Notes under the pieces: generated by a model
The model's database searches: none
Told to the model about the DNA's origin: nothing
Seen by the model: only the letters and a program-made list of their open reading frames with translations
Program-made: the position numbers and the translations under genes
Shown here: positions 35,079 to 46,700 of the stretch, one piece after another
How the letters are laid out: each line of letters opens with the position of its first letter
Position numbering within the stretch: position 1 is the stretch's first letter
Assembly: GCA_947396885.1 (NCBI GenBank)
Contig: OX377202.1
Coordinates: 106,142,198 to 106,206,197 of the forward strand
DNA from: Heligmosomoides polygyrus polygyrus
Lineage: Eukaryota; Nematoda; Chromadorea; Rhabditida; Heligmosomidae
Length of the DNA stretch: 64,000 bases
Reading direction: 5' to 3'

Positions 35079-35828
35079 TAGGGCACGTTATTTTCGCACC
35101 AGTTCAGCGCAGCCCATCCGATCACCTTGCCTTCGCAGATGGTATTGTTGGCAGGGTTTTAACCACATTTGTGCAGCTATCTGACACAATGCGTTTAAAA
35201 TAGAAATTTTGAGGCTAGAGTGCATGGCAAGTGAATTTTCGAGGAATTTTCCCTCAGTAGGTACCAGTTTATGTTTATTGGGGTCATTATTAACGCAGTA
35301 TGATGTAAGGTTTTGAATCCTTCATATTATAGCTATTACGGTAAGACTACGGTAAGAACAGAGGAAAGAGAGCTTGGCGGGAGACTCGCAGTGTGAGGTA
35401 CGAAGTACATTAGTCGATCATATATGTATGTGTTTAAAGAAGCATTCACTGCCGTTGTTCAAAACGAAGTTAATTCGTTGTTTCATTGTATATGATCGTT
35501 TGATGTACTTCACACTCCACATTTCGAATCTTCTGCCAACTTCTCTTACCTTTGTTCTTACCGTAACCTTACCATAATAACTATAATATGAAGCATTCAA
35601 AACCTTACATCATACTGCATTAACAACCAGCCCAAGAAATATGGTACCGAACACGAGAAAATGCCTTGAAACTTCACTTACCAAGCGCTTTAGTACTGAA
35701 ATTTCTACTCTAAACACCTTGTGTCAGATAGCTGCACAAATAAGGTTAGAGCCCTACCAACAATACCATCTTCGACGGCTAGGTGTCGGATGGGCAGCGC
35801 TGGCCTGGTGCGAAAATAGTGTGCCCTA
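35079..35828. mobile_element. Foldback element, about 750 bp
   Basis: Starts TAGGGCACGTTATTTTCGCA and ends with the inverse GCGAAAATAGTGTGCCCTA. Arms of about 330 bp pair across a centre near 35453, including GTGCAGCTATCTGACACAA against TTGTGTCAGATAGCTGCAC and TGATGTAAGGTTTTGAA against its inverse. No transposase frame was found. It is probably non-autonomous. Confidence 0.85.
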
Positions 35829-35859
35829 TTGAAATGGGCTGCGACAATCCATGAACTTA

Positions 35860-36561
35860 GGGCCTGTTCATACTTCGCGACAGCAGCGACAAGAGCGCAG
35901 CGCGCGAAAATATGAACAGGCGACAAGAGCGACTGGAGCGACAAGAGCGACAAGAGCAACAAGAGCGATTGGGGCGTCGGGCGTAATGTGGTGTACGTAA
36001 TTGCACCATAACGTCTACTTCGTGGCCTAAAATATCAAGTGAATAAGGGTCTTCACGTCTAACTTCAACTTAATTGCATTAGTTTTTGGAAGCTGAAACA
36101 GACACAAGTAAACAGTTATATTAGTAAAAAGTCTCCGGAAACTGAGACAAACACAAGCAAACAGACATATTTTTAGTCGAAAAGTTGTTAGGAACTGAAA
36201 CAGACAGAAGCGAACAATCACCTTATTACCTACATCGTCAGTCTGGCACTCAAAATAGACATAAAAGCCCTCCTTACCTTTGTGTTGAGAACGTCCGAAC
36301 AGGAATCGTTTCCTAACAGCACTAGTGCGCCTTCCAGCACTAGTGCGGTGTAATTACGTACTCCACACTCCGTTTGTCGCCCCAGTCGCTCCAGTCGCTC
36401 CCGGCGCCGGCGCGAAGTATGAACAGGCGACATGAGCGACTGGAGCGACGCCGCCGGCGCTCGAGTATGAACACTTTTCGGCGGCGCGCGCTCGGTTTCA
36501 ATCGATATGCATGTTTTGCGCAGGCGACGAGTCGCTCTTGTCGCGAAGTATGAACAGGCCC
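35860..36561. mobile_element. Long hairpin element, TTA target duplication
   Basis: Starts GGGCCTGTTCATACTTCGCG and ends with the inverse at 36561. TTA flanks it at 35857-35859 and 36562-36564. Inside are a GCGACAAGAGCGACTGGAGC minisatellite (about 35885-35965), a second inverted copy of CGAAGTATGAACAGGCGACA (about 36412), and AGACAAACACAAGCAAACAG-type repeats. At 702 bp it is a longer relative of the 134-bp MITEs. Confidence 0.8.
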
Positions 36562-36773
36562 TTACAAGGGAAGGGTCTGAAGCGTAGCTCTGAACGGGGA
36601 GAGCGAGTCATATAGGGAGAATCCCCACCCCTCAATTAATATAAAAATGTGTTTCTTCTCTGCCAAATCGTTAAACACAAGGAGTAGGGGTCGTTGAACT
36701 CACAATGGAATACGGCGCATCACGAGTTTGGCGGTCTTGTATGCCCGCGATGCTGCCTCTGCCGGCAAGCGGC

Positions 36774-36842
36774 TCGGAGCGCAGTGGAAGTGTGGTTGCT
36801 TCATGCGAAGAAGGTCAGAGGTTCGGTTCTTGTGCGCTGCTG
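36774..36842 (+). pseudogene. tRNA-like sequence in foldback left arm
   Basis: A-box-like GGAGCGCAGTGGAAG (36776) and B-box-like AGGTTCGGTTC (36819) stand at tRNA spacing with a GCTTCATGCGAAG hairpin at the anticodon position. The ends GCGCAG and CTGC(T)GC flank it weakly. Confidence 0.5.
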
Positions 36843-37209
36843 CATTTTTGCATTTCGGCTGACTGGTTGAGATTTGTTGGATTCTCACGGCTACACCATT
36901 TTCAGACGTTTTGATTCCTAATTTTCCAGCTTTTGTGTGGCCCACAAGTGTGGCCCACGTTTAGACAAGGAATCATCGAGGAAAGAAATCAGGCTGGCAG
37001 AACGGACGGCCAGCATACTAAAGGACTTAGAAGCACATCAACTTGAAGTTGACGAAGACGTTGTGGTTAAAAATCCGCTCAGTAATAAACAAGTCGCAAG
37101 AAAGGTACTCTCCACAGCGTACAGCTGGAAAATGCGCAGAAAACGCCTAAAAATGGTATAGAGGTCAGAATCACCTAAATCTCAACCAGTCAGTCGAAAT
37201 GCAAAAATG

Positions 37210-37278
37210 CAGCAGCGCACAAGAACCGAACCCCCGACCTTCCTCGCATGAAGCAACCCCACTTCCACTGCGCTCTGC
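37210..37278 (-). pseudogene. tRNA-like sequence in foldback right arm
   Basis: This is the inverted partner of the left-arm sequence. GGGTTCGGTTC (B box) and GAGCGCAGTGG (A box) are read on the minus strand. Because it lies inside the arm, both copies would face into the loop. Confidence 0.5.
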
Positions 37279-37519
37279 GTCGCTTGCCGCCAGAGGCATC
37301 GCGGGCGTACAAGACCTCCAAACTCGTGATGCGCCGTATTCAATTGTGACTTCAAGGACCCCTTACTCCTTGGGTTTAACGACTCGGCAAAAAAGAAACA
37401 CATTTTTATACTAAATGAGGGGTGGGGATTCTCCCTATATGACTCGTTTCCCTCGTTCAGACATACGCTTCAGATCCTTCCCTTGTTTAGGATTGCTCTT
37501 CCCAACGGGGATAGATCCT

Positions 37520-39113
37520 CACAGCAGGAGAGGTTCAGCAGCATTGGTATTGGGTGCTGTTGTGACCAGATCACGGTTTTCGGATCTATCCTAGTCGGTA
37601 GGGGGCATAGTGAATGTTCTGCCTCACTTTTTCTTCCGTTGAAATTGTGAACAGTTCGTGGAAAATGGAAAAAATTTGTGGAAAATTGCTTCCTCCCACC
37701 GGGAAAGATCACTACTGTCCACTGAAGCGTCGTTACTTCATTGCTGAGCAGGGAGTCGTATGCAGTAAGTTGTTGTAGGAGCATTATTATTACTGAAATC
37801 GACGAGAAGAAGGTCGAAGAAGTGTTTGGTTCCTCCTTCAGTGCAACCCAGCCGATTCTGAATAAGCCGAAGGGCTTCCATAACACCTTGTGGCCACTAG
37901 AACTCACGCACTACACTTATCCATCCTTCACTCCAAGCCAAAGGCAAGTGAGACAGAGTTCCCTAGAGAATAGGCAGACGCGAGTCCTTCACTGGCCGCT
38001 CATAGACGTTCTGAATCCCATAAAGAAGCCAGAACTTGCAGACAGGCTTCACTTCAACCTAGGCCATCATCTGCTTCCCGAAGTATGAAGTGCTTCAGAC
38101 ACTGTCTGCTCCTTTCTCTAATCTACATATCCTCGAAGTCTACTGTACGTCTTCGTCGGGTCGGCGTAGTGTACATACCCCTTCGGAAACCTTTCTGAAA
38201 AGGTGGACTCTCAGTGAACCACGGTGTCAGGCCAATGTTCAGGCTAAAGCCGCCACGCTTCCAAAGCCCTTCGTCACCTTCCAGGTCTGTGTAGCTGAAG
38301 CCGTCAGGCAGCTAATAGCGTTCTGCGGAACGAGAAATTTTACGACAGCGGCGTGGTGGACCAGAGAACACCCATCGTGCAAAGTGCACCCACCCACCAT
38401 CTGCCCGGGTCCGCACACGTTTCTCTCACGGGGGTGTGTACACTCCGCCGCCCCGACGAAAACGTACAGTAGACTTTGTCGAGGGCGTGTAGATTGGAGA
38501 AAGGAGCAGACGACGTCTGAAGCACTTTGTACTTCGCAAAGCAGATGCTGGCCTGGGTTGAAGTGCAGACTGTCTGAAAGTTCTGGATCCTTTGAGAGAT
38601 TCAGGATGTCTATTAGCGGCCAATGACGGACTGGTCTCTGCCTATTCTGTGGTGAACTCTTGCTCACTTGCCTTTGGATTGAAGTGAAGGATGGATAAGT
38701 GTAGAGCGTGAGTTCTGGTGGCCACAAGATGTTATGGAAGCCCCTCGGCCTATTCAGGATCGGCTGGATAACCCAGCCGATTCTGATGCACTGAAGAGGG
38801 AACCAAACACTTCTGACGACCTTCTCCTCGTCGATTTCAGTAATAATAATGCTCCTACAACAACTTACTCCATACGACTCGCTGCTGAGCAATGAAGTAA
38901 CGACACTTCAGTGGACAATAGGGATTTATCCCTGTTGGGAGAGGGCAATTTTCCACATTTTTTTCAATTTTTCACAAATTGTACACAGCTTCAATGGGAC
39001 AGAAAGTGAGGCAGAACATTCACTATGTCCCCTCCCGACTAGGATAAATCCGAAAACTGTGAGCTATTCACAACAGCACACAATATCAATGCTGCCGAAC
39101 CTCAGTGTGCAGG
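37520..39113. mobile_element. Giant foldback element, arms of about 650 bp
   Basis: Near-mirror arms run 37520-38185 and 38435-39113 around a 250-bp spacer. Markers include GGATCTATCCTAGTCGGTAG (37579) against CGACTAGGATAAATCC (to 39051), AGTAACGACGCTTCAGTGG-like against its inverse, GAGCATTATTATTACTGAAA against TTTCAGTAATAATAATGCTC, and CAAGGTGTTATGGAAGCCC. The CTATCCTAGTCGG termini match 5307-5722. Open frames within the arms (37741-38088 plus, 38239-38892 minus) are mirror images of each other, not two genes. Confidence 0.85.
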
Positions 39114-39165
39114 AAAAACTGCGAGGTTTCAGCTCATTTCTATTGCAGAATTACGTTGAAAACCT

Positions 39166-40745
39166 TGTTGTTGTTGTTGTTGTTGTTTTCGTCCTTCTTG
39201 TTCTTCTTGCTCTTCATCTTTCTTAACCGCGATTCTTCTTCTTTTCTCTCGCTTCGTCGTTCCTTTTAGCCCTTCTTCTCCCTTTGTCCTCCATTTGCCT
39301 TATCTTTTCTTCTCTTGTTCTTGTTCATGCTACCCCTCCTTTTCTCCTCCTCCTTCATTCTCCATCCTTCTTCCTTACTCGTCCCCTTTCTTTTCTCTTT
39401 CTTAGACTTTCTTCCACTCTTCCTTTCTCCTACTTCCTTGACCTCCTCCTTCGTTTTCACTCTTCTTCTTCTTCTTCTTCTTCTTCTTCTTCTTCCTTCT
39501 TTTGATTTTTTCCTCTCATTTTTTACCTTCGCCATACTTTTTTATCCATTATGTGTTTGTCTCCTTGCTTCTTCTCTCTTCCTATTCCTCCTACTTTTCA
39601 TCTTTTCCTTCTCCTCTTCCTTACTTCTTCTTTGTTCATTTTCTTTCTTCTTCATTTTTCTTCCGCTCTTCTTACTTCTTCTCTTCCTTACATCTTCCTC
39701 TTCTTCCACTTCATTGTCCTCCTACTTCCTTTTATTTCCTTTTGCTTTCTTCCTCTTCCATTTTATCCTCTTCCACTTCTCTCTTCTCTTCTTTTTCTTC
39801 CTCTTCTTCTTTCTTCACTTCTGCGTTTTGCTCTTCTTTTTTCTTCTCTTATTCTTCTCCCTCTTCCTCTTCCTCTTCTTCTTCTTCTTTCTCCTTATTC
39901 TTCTTTCCCTTCCCCCTTCTTCCTTCTTCTTTCATCTCTTATGCTTCTTCCTCTTCTCCTTTCTTCCCTTGTTCTTTTTCCTCCTCCTATTCTTCTTCTC
40001 ATTGTTCCTTCTACTTCCATTCCTTTCTTCTTCTTTTTCTTCTACCTCCTTCGTTTCTAACCTTCTTCTTTCTTTTTATTCCACACTTCCTTCTTCCTCT
40101 TCCTGTTCATCTTCTTCATTCTTCTCCCTCTCCTATCTTTTTCTTTGTTCTTTATTCTTCTACACTTCCCCCCCCCCCCTTTATCGTTTTCCTTCTTCTT
40201 TACTCTTTTACTTTCTTCCTTCTTTTAATTGATTGTTCTTCTTTCTATTTCAATTTTCTTTCTTTTCTTCCACTTTTCTCTCTGCTCTTCTTCACGTTGC
40301 TATTCTTTTTTCTTTACATCTTTTCTTCCTTCTCCTATTCTTCTTCTCCTTCTTCCATCTCCTTCAATTCCTTCCTTGTCGTTTCTCTTCCACCTCCTTG
40401 TTTCGTTTTCCCGTCTTCCTTTTTCCTTCATATTTTCTACTACCTTTTAATCTTCCTATTCATCTATTTCCTTCTCCTCCTCCTTCCTTTGCCTTTCTTT
40501 TATGTCCTTCCTGCCTTTTCTTCCGTTTTCCTCCTTTTTATTTCCTTCTGTATTATTCTCTTTTTCTTCCTCTTCCTCTTTGTTCTAAACCTTTCTTCCG
40601 GCTCCTCCTTTCTTCTTTCTTCTTCTCCTTCCTTCTTCCTCCTTTTCTGCCTTCCTAATCTTTCCTATCTGCTTCCTTCACGTCCACTTCTTCTTCTCCT
40701 TCTTCTTATTCTTCTTCATCCTCAGGTTTTTATTTTTCCTGTCCC
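39166..40745. repeat. Polypyrimidine tract with GTT and TTC microsatellites
   Basis: A (GTT)n run (39166-39188) is followed by about 1.5 kb in which the plus strand is almost only T and C, with (TTC)n at 39465-39495 and a C run near 40170. Very long apparent plus-strand frames (39315-40232, 39502-40761) consist of Ser, Phe, Leu and Pro and are artefacts. Confidence 0.9.
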
Positions 40746-41641
40746 GCCTAGTTCTGATTAAACGGCCAGATACAAGAAATGAAAGAGGGGAAGAGGAGTT
40801 TAGTAAATTTGAGCAGGAATCGAACTTTAGTGTGTATATTCTAACTTTACATTCGTCGCATTCAGCTATAATGCCTTTCTGCAGGCCGTGCATGGACCAT
40901 CAGAATTAAGTAGCGTTTTCAGTTCCAGATACGTTAGGTCAATGATACCACAGCCACAACATCCTGAATCTCCGGAAAACGACATCGACGGCCTCTCCGA
41001 ATCGAAAGTCCATCACGATCTGCCCTTCCGAGGCCGACTTATATCCTCTTTTGACAGAAGCTCTTCATGCCTACGCACCTTAAGGACAAGTGCGTGGCCT
41101 ACACGCATTCCTTTACAACGCAGCAGCAGCAGCATCAGCAGCAGCAGTTTGACGCAATTTTACACACCACCAGCACACACATGCATACACCGTATCCGCA
41201 CCGTGGAGCGTGCGCTTCACGTGCTCTCGCGCTCGGAGTACGGTAGCGGCGTGGCGAAGTGCGAGCGTGGTGGCGCACGTGAACGAGAGCAGCCGCGCCT
41301 GATAGCGGCCGTGGCTGATCATATCTACTTCACAGGCGCAGGTCACTCGCACTCTTCGGCCGGCGTGTTGCAGTAGCAGAAGTGCTTCGAGCGGGGGAGT
41401 CATATGCACAGGGGGCAAAGGGTAGGGCAACGTCCTGGTGTTTGGCTGGACTTCAGAAGACAACATCGGGTCGAGTTAGGGGCTTGTGACGGCTGGAGGA
41501 CCGTTGTGAAGAAGTGTTGACGCTGTGGCAGAGATCTTCACAGATTCAAGGGCGCTGGTTGACTGTGCATTGTCGGCCGAAACCAGCTTCTTCGGCGTTA
41601 GAACGCAGTGAAGCGGCGTCGTCGCGACATACAAACAAAGG

Positions 41642-41674
<33 letters not shown>

Positions 41675-42120
41675 TGTTGAACTGAACTTCCACCCGCACT
41701 GTTCGACGCCGCGACAAAGCGCCGAACACTCAGGCGTTCTCTTCTGAAGTGTAACTTCTAGGGAATGCCTACGGCTAGAAAGGGGTTGACGCCCATATCT
41801 TTGACATGATGGCTGATGAACTGCAGCGATAATTGGATTAAACTTAAAGGATAAATCAGTTTCCACGACTTCTAAGGTCACACTCACTTTGAACCTCTAT
41901 TCGTGAACTAAAGTAGGTTCGAAATACACTAGAACAGTACAGTACCGGACGCGTCTTCTGAATAGACGCCGAAAAACCGCAGTTTTGCGATTTTTGCGTC
42001 TTTTTGATATAATTCGCTTAAAAGCCACCCACACGAAAAACCGAGGGCATATTTGAGCTCAGAAGTTCGAGCTTTATCGTTTGGTGTACATAGCTCATAT
42101 GGAGACGTGAAATTGCCCCA
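40746..42120. other. Unassigned sequence with CAG and CA microsatellites
   Basis: An interrupted (CAG)n lies at 41121-41147 and a (CA)15 at 41643-41672. Overlapping open frames on both strands (40888-41376, 41113-41466) have no domain. No exon was recognised. Confidence 0.4.
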
Positions 42121-42252
42121 GCGGGAACGTTTATACTTCGACGCCGAGCGACGCGACGCCACGTTGTCGCCATATTGATCGAACGACGTGATCTATCAAT
42201 GTGGCCACTATACATGCCCCACGGTCGCTCAGCGTCGGAAGTATAAACGCGG
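42121..42252. mobile_element. GC-rich hairpin MITE
   Basis: Left GAACGTTTATACTTCGACGC and right GCGTCGGAAGTATAAACGC are inverted. The core is CCATATTGATCGAACGACGT. The target duplication is not clear. Confidence 0.75.
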
Positions 42253-42345
42253 ACAAATTGAAAACTTGCGCTCCACTGCCAAGGGCCCAAGGGTGTACAT
42301 TAAAAATGTGCTCAGAGATAGGTTCTCCTTGCAATTAGTCATATA

Positions 42346-42480
42346 TTAGGTTGCCCGGAAAGTTCTGGCGGTTTTGACTGGTCCGCTTCAAACGATCATA
42401 ACTTTCTCCAACTCAACGGATTCAGTCGAGATAAGCGCGGTTCGGATCAGCACAATTTTTCCAACGCGATACTTGTTGAC
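42346..42480. mobile_element. Mariner remnant: single terminal repeat
   Basis: TTAGGTTGCCCGGAAAGTTC, preceded by TA, is a typical mariner terminal repeat and differs from those of both other mariners in the window. It continues with sequence that looks like a mariner leader, but no opposite end and no transposase were found. It ends at or before the RTE 3-prime end. Confidence 0.55.
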
Positions 42481-42539
42481 TGAAAAGAAACGGGCGGTCG
42501 AGATGCGATAAATTCTATCGGATGCACATTAATTACGGG

Positions 42540-43745
42540 CCTCAAATAATCAATAATCGTCCCGTCCCGTTGATCATCGATTTGCTCGAGCGGGCGCCAG
42601 CAGCTTCTCCATTCGCCCCTGTCGCGTGCCAATGCTCCAATGGATCATCCTCGCTTGAAGGACACGAAGAGCGTCATAGCGGTCGTTCAGGGCGTCAACG
42701 AAGAAGTCCGACCAACGCGTTGGTGGGCGTCCCGGTGTTCTCTTGACATCCCGCGTAATCCAGTCGGTGACGGCTCTCGTCCAGCGGGTGTCTGCGAAGC
42801 ACATTACGTGGCCGGCCCACCTAATCTTCGACGACTTGGCCCATGCGACAGCGTCTCTGATCTTCGAGCGCCGGCGAAGCTCGGAACTCCGGAGGCCTTC
42901 TCTCACTTGCGTGAGTCGTGTCACTCCGAGCATCGTCCTCTCGATTCCACGCTGCGCGACGCTGATCGCGTGTTCATCCTGCTTTCGTATAGCCCAGGTC
43001 TCTGATGCGTATGTTAGGGCACGAAGAACGGTAGAGTCGAATAGGTGGGCACGGAGTCGGACGTTCTTCGTCTTCTTCGCGACTTCTTCGACGCTCTTGA
43101 AAGCTCCCCAAGCAGCTCGTTTCCTCCTGCTCAGCTCCAGCGCTAGGTCGTTGGCCATATTGACTTCGCGACCCAGATACACGTAGCTGGAGCATTCGGA
43201 GATGCTCGTTCCGATGAGCGAGAATGGGGCATCGGAAACCTGCCCGTTCCTCATGAACATCGTCTTCGTAAGATTCAGCTGCAGTCCAACGTTCCAACAT
43301 ACACGATCGAAGTCGGCCAGCATTCGCTCCGCCTGGCTGATGCTAGGTGTTATGAGCACGATGTCGTCAGCGAAGCGAAGATGGTGCAGTTGCCGGCCGT
43401 CGACCTTCACTCCCATGTCTTCCCATTCTAGTTCGCGCATGACGTTTTCGATGGTAGCGCTGAAGAGCTTCGGAGATATGGTATCTCCTTGCCGGACCCC
43501 TCTCTTCACGTCGATGACGACGTCGTTGTAGAATGGTGAGATCTTGGTCGTGAATCCACTGTACAGCTCTCGAAAGACTCTGATGTACTGAGTAGGAACG
43601 CCCTGAGTGAGCAGGGCTTCGAAGACCACTTCAGTGTCGACGGAGTCGAATGCCTTCTTCAGGCCGATGATCGCAAGGCACAGCGGCAGCTTGTACTCTC
43701 GCGACACTTCGATGAGCTTCGTAGAAATAAATAGAAACCGGAACT
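42540..43745 (-). pseudogene. RTE-type LINE reverse transcriptase, 5-prime truncated
   Basis: The minus-strand open frame (about 43730 to 42577, stop at 42574) is uninterrupted but lacks everything upstream of motif A. It shows LCLAIIGLKKAFDSVDTEVV (motif A), RGVRQGDTISPKLFSATIE (motif B) and LRFADDIVLI (catalytic FADD, motif C). The RTE-specific C-terminus follows: NVGLQLNLTKTMFM, SYVYLGREV, LRALTYASETWAIRKQ and KIRWAGHVM, ending TRQGRMEKLLAPARANR. The endonuclease and the N-terminal half of the RT are missing. Truncation from the 5-prime side is usual for target-primed reverse transcription. The frame ends close to the 5-prime end of the neighbouring LINE, which is divergently oriented. It cannot be autonomous. 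Short copies of its 3-prime end are scattered at 5.1, 18.3, 21.2 and 26.5-27.5 kb. Confidence 0.92.
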
Positions 43746-43746
43746 G

Positions 43747-46700
43747 CACTCGATGGATACAGCCGGTTTTACAGAACAGACAGTGTATTCAGACTTAAAC
43801 ATTTAGATTTTCGCAGGATGTCAGTTACTTATTTTTGTTGTCTCTATGCCAATATCCGCTCAGTTTGCAAGAACCTAAATCATCTCAGCTTTCTGATGGA
43901 ACAGAAAGAGTTTGACCTAGTCGCGCTTAGTGAAACCTGGCTAACTCCCTTGATTCTAGATGCCTCCATATTTGGCACATCGCGCTCTCAGTATGAGGTG
44001 CTGCGATGCGATCGGTCCAACAAGCGTGGGGGAGGAGTTGCGCTACTTTTAAGGAAAATTTATTGTCCCTCTTTGGTGTTTAAGGAATCGGTCGTTGAGG
44101 GCTATGAAATTATTTGCGTTGATTTCAGCATTGCTGGGAGGACCGTTAGAGTGGTACTAATTTATCGGGCCCCCTCATTTTCATCGTTTTTGACAGATCA
44201 ATTGATAAACGCTATCACTGACTTACTTGAATGCAACTCTTCATATCTAGTTCTAGGTGACTTCAATTTTCCCGATATTCGTTGGTCACGGACTGGGGAT
44301 TCCTGCGCTACTACGGCCATGAGCAAATCTTTCCTTGATATGTGTCGGTCATTCAATCTCCACCAATTTGTTAATAGTGGTACTCTTCACAGCAACATAT
44401 TGGATCTTTTGCTCTCAAACAATGGACACTTCGTGAAGAATGTTGTGCTTCATGATCCTATTGGTTCAAGTGATCACTCCGCAATCCAGTTTGCTCTTAA
44501 CCTTAAAGCTCCAAGGGGATATAATGCACGCAGGGTAAGGAATTTTAAAAAGGCTGACTTTGGCAAAATTTTAAATTATCTAAGCAATGTTGATTTCTTT
44601 GGATCACTCAATAGCGTAGACTCAGTAGATGCAAAATATGAGACTCTACTTGCAATTCTTTCGCACACCATAAGTTTATTTGTGCCTTTCAAAGAGGTTT
44701 CCTATAATTCTAGTCTTCCAAAGCATTTAGATAGACTTGCCGGTAGAAAGGCTAGGGCATGGAAAAAAGCTACAAGAAGTAGTGATCCAAGAGATTGGAT
44801 TTATTACAAGAAAATGAGTACAAAATTGGACCGTAGTGTGCGTAAATTCAATAGCGCTGTCGAAAGGAAAGTGATTAACACTAAAAATAAAAACTCTTTT
44901 TTTAGATTTATAAACTCACGATTGAAAGACAGGGCACGGCTTAGTGCACCAATTAGGGATGGTGCGACTATAGCCAGAACTGACCTGGAAAAAGCGGAAG
45001 TTCTTGCGAAAAATTTTCAAACTTCATTCAACGCTAACGAGGACTCTGATGTTCCTCGTATTTCTCCTATATGTCCAGTGATGAGTGATTCAGTTTGGTT
45101 CTCTGAGGACGAGATTTTGACGTTGCTTTCGAAATGGCCAAATTCCTGCTCGGATACACCCGACCACATACCTCTCCAGTTTATCAAGAACGTTGCACCT
45201 TTAATAGTGGGACCTCTTGCTTTCATATTCAATCTTAGTTTTATGAGGGCGGAAGTGCCGAATAGGTGGCGTAAATCCTTTGTTACACCTATCCCGAAGA
45301 AGGGTTCGCATTCCGATCCTAACAACTATAGGCCGGTCAGCATTACATCTATTTTTGCTAGAGTATTTGAAAAGATTCTTAAGAAAAGAATAGTGCGACA
45401 CCTAGACGAAAACGGCGTTATCTCAGATTCTCAACATGGCTTTCAAAGAAATAGATCGACTATAACGGCCATGATCGAGTCGTTAAATGACTGGACAACA
45501 TTCCTTGATGACGGACGAGGTGTAGACGTTATTTATGTCGACTTCGCCAAGGCTTTTGATAGAGTCTCTCATCAAAAGTTGTTGGTAAAGCTGACGGAAG
45601 TAGGGATTCACCCTAGGATCATAGCCTGGATAAAGTCATTTTTAGAGGAGAGAACGTTTTCTGTCAGAGTCAACTCAACATTTTCACAGCCTAGACCTGT
45701 TTTAAGCGGTGTACCTCAAGGCGGAGTCTTATCACCAATTTTGTTTAACATTTATACCCATGAATTGCCTAAAATTGTGACGGATAACGGAGTTAGGTGC
45801 ACCGCTTTTGCTGATGATTTTAAGCTGTATGTCTCTGTAAGCTCTGCGTCAGATAAAGAAAAATTGCAAAAAGCTCTCAATGATGTAAACAAATGGTCAT
45901 TGGAATGGAATCTCCCGATATCGAAGGAAAAGACAAAAGTCCTACATCTTGGTCAATCGGTTGTTGACTCAAAATACACAATTGGAAATTTTGAACTACA
46001 GCAGGTGGAGGAAATTACCGACCTTGGATTTCTGGTACGAAGTGATCTAAGTTTTGATGCCCATTGCAAAAAGGTAGCACAAAAAGCCACAATCATGATG
46101 CACAACATCTTTCGAGGTCTCTCCACTAGGAATCCCATCCTTCTCTTGCAGGCGTACAAAAGCTATGTTAGACCGTTGTTAGAATATGGAACTGTGGTTT
46201 TCAATCCTTCGAAGGTAGCCAGTGTGAAAACATTGGAAAGGGTGCAAAATAACTTCACGCGTAAAGTCATGATAAGGACTGTTGGCTTTGTTTATGAGCA
46301 AATCCCTTGTAGTAATACACGCAACTTCAACTTAGGGTTGGTATCGTTAGCTCTCAGAAGAAAAAAGTTTGACCTTATCACGTTTTATAAGATTTTGTCC
46401 GGACTCTCTGGAACGAAACCGCATGCGCTTCTTCGACTGAGAACTTCTAATACTAGGGGAGGATCCAGGAAGCTATATATCAAAACGGCGAAGCGTAATG
46501 TGAGGCGAAACTTTTTTGTTATCAGAGCTGGTGTTGAGTTTGAAAGGCTTATGAGGAGCTACGAGGTCCCGCTCAATTGCAAAATTCCTACATTTAAAGG
46601 CATTTTAAATAAGTTTCTGACATCCTGATTCACATTCCCTTATTCGTGTTGTGTTGTGTCCTTTTACGTTAAGCGGTTCTCAATTCTAGTTGTTTTTTGT

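Larger units (their letters stand above)
36564..37486. mobile_element. Foldback element with tRNA-like arms (copy 1)
   Basis: Starts ACAAGGGAAGGGTCTGAAGC and ends with the inverse at 37486. Arms of about 350 bp carry, from outside in, GAGCGAGTCATATAGGGAGA, AATGTGTTTCTT, the tRNA-like boxes and a CATTTTTGCATTTCGGCTGA segment. The unpaired interior (about 36910-37140) contains a short open stretch (LAERTASILKDLEAHQLEVD) that is partly conserved in copy 2 at 50737-52350. Confidence 0.8.

Noticed and set aside
37741..38892. Two similar ORFs on opposite strands read as a gene pair
   Set aside because: They are the mirrored arms of one foldback element; similarity follows from the inverted repeat.
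39315..40761. Very long plus-strand open frames (305 and 419 codons)
   Set aside because: Composition is almost only Phe, Ser, Leu and Pro because the strand is pure pyrimidine; no domain, three frames open at once.
42574..46628. RTE remnant and the neighbouring LINE as one two-ORF element
   Set aside because: They are on opposite strands and belong to different clades; each has its own RT motifs.
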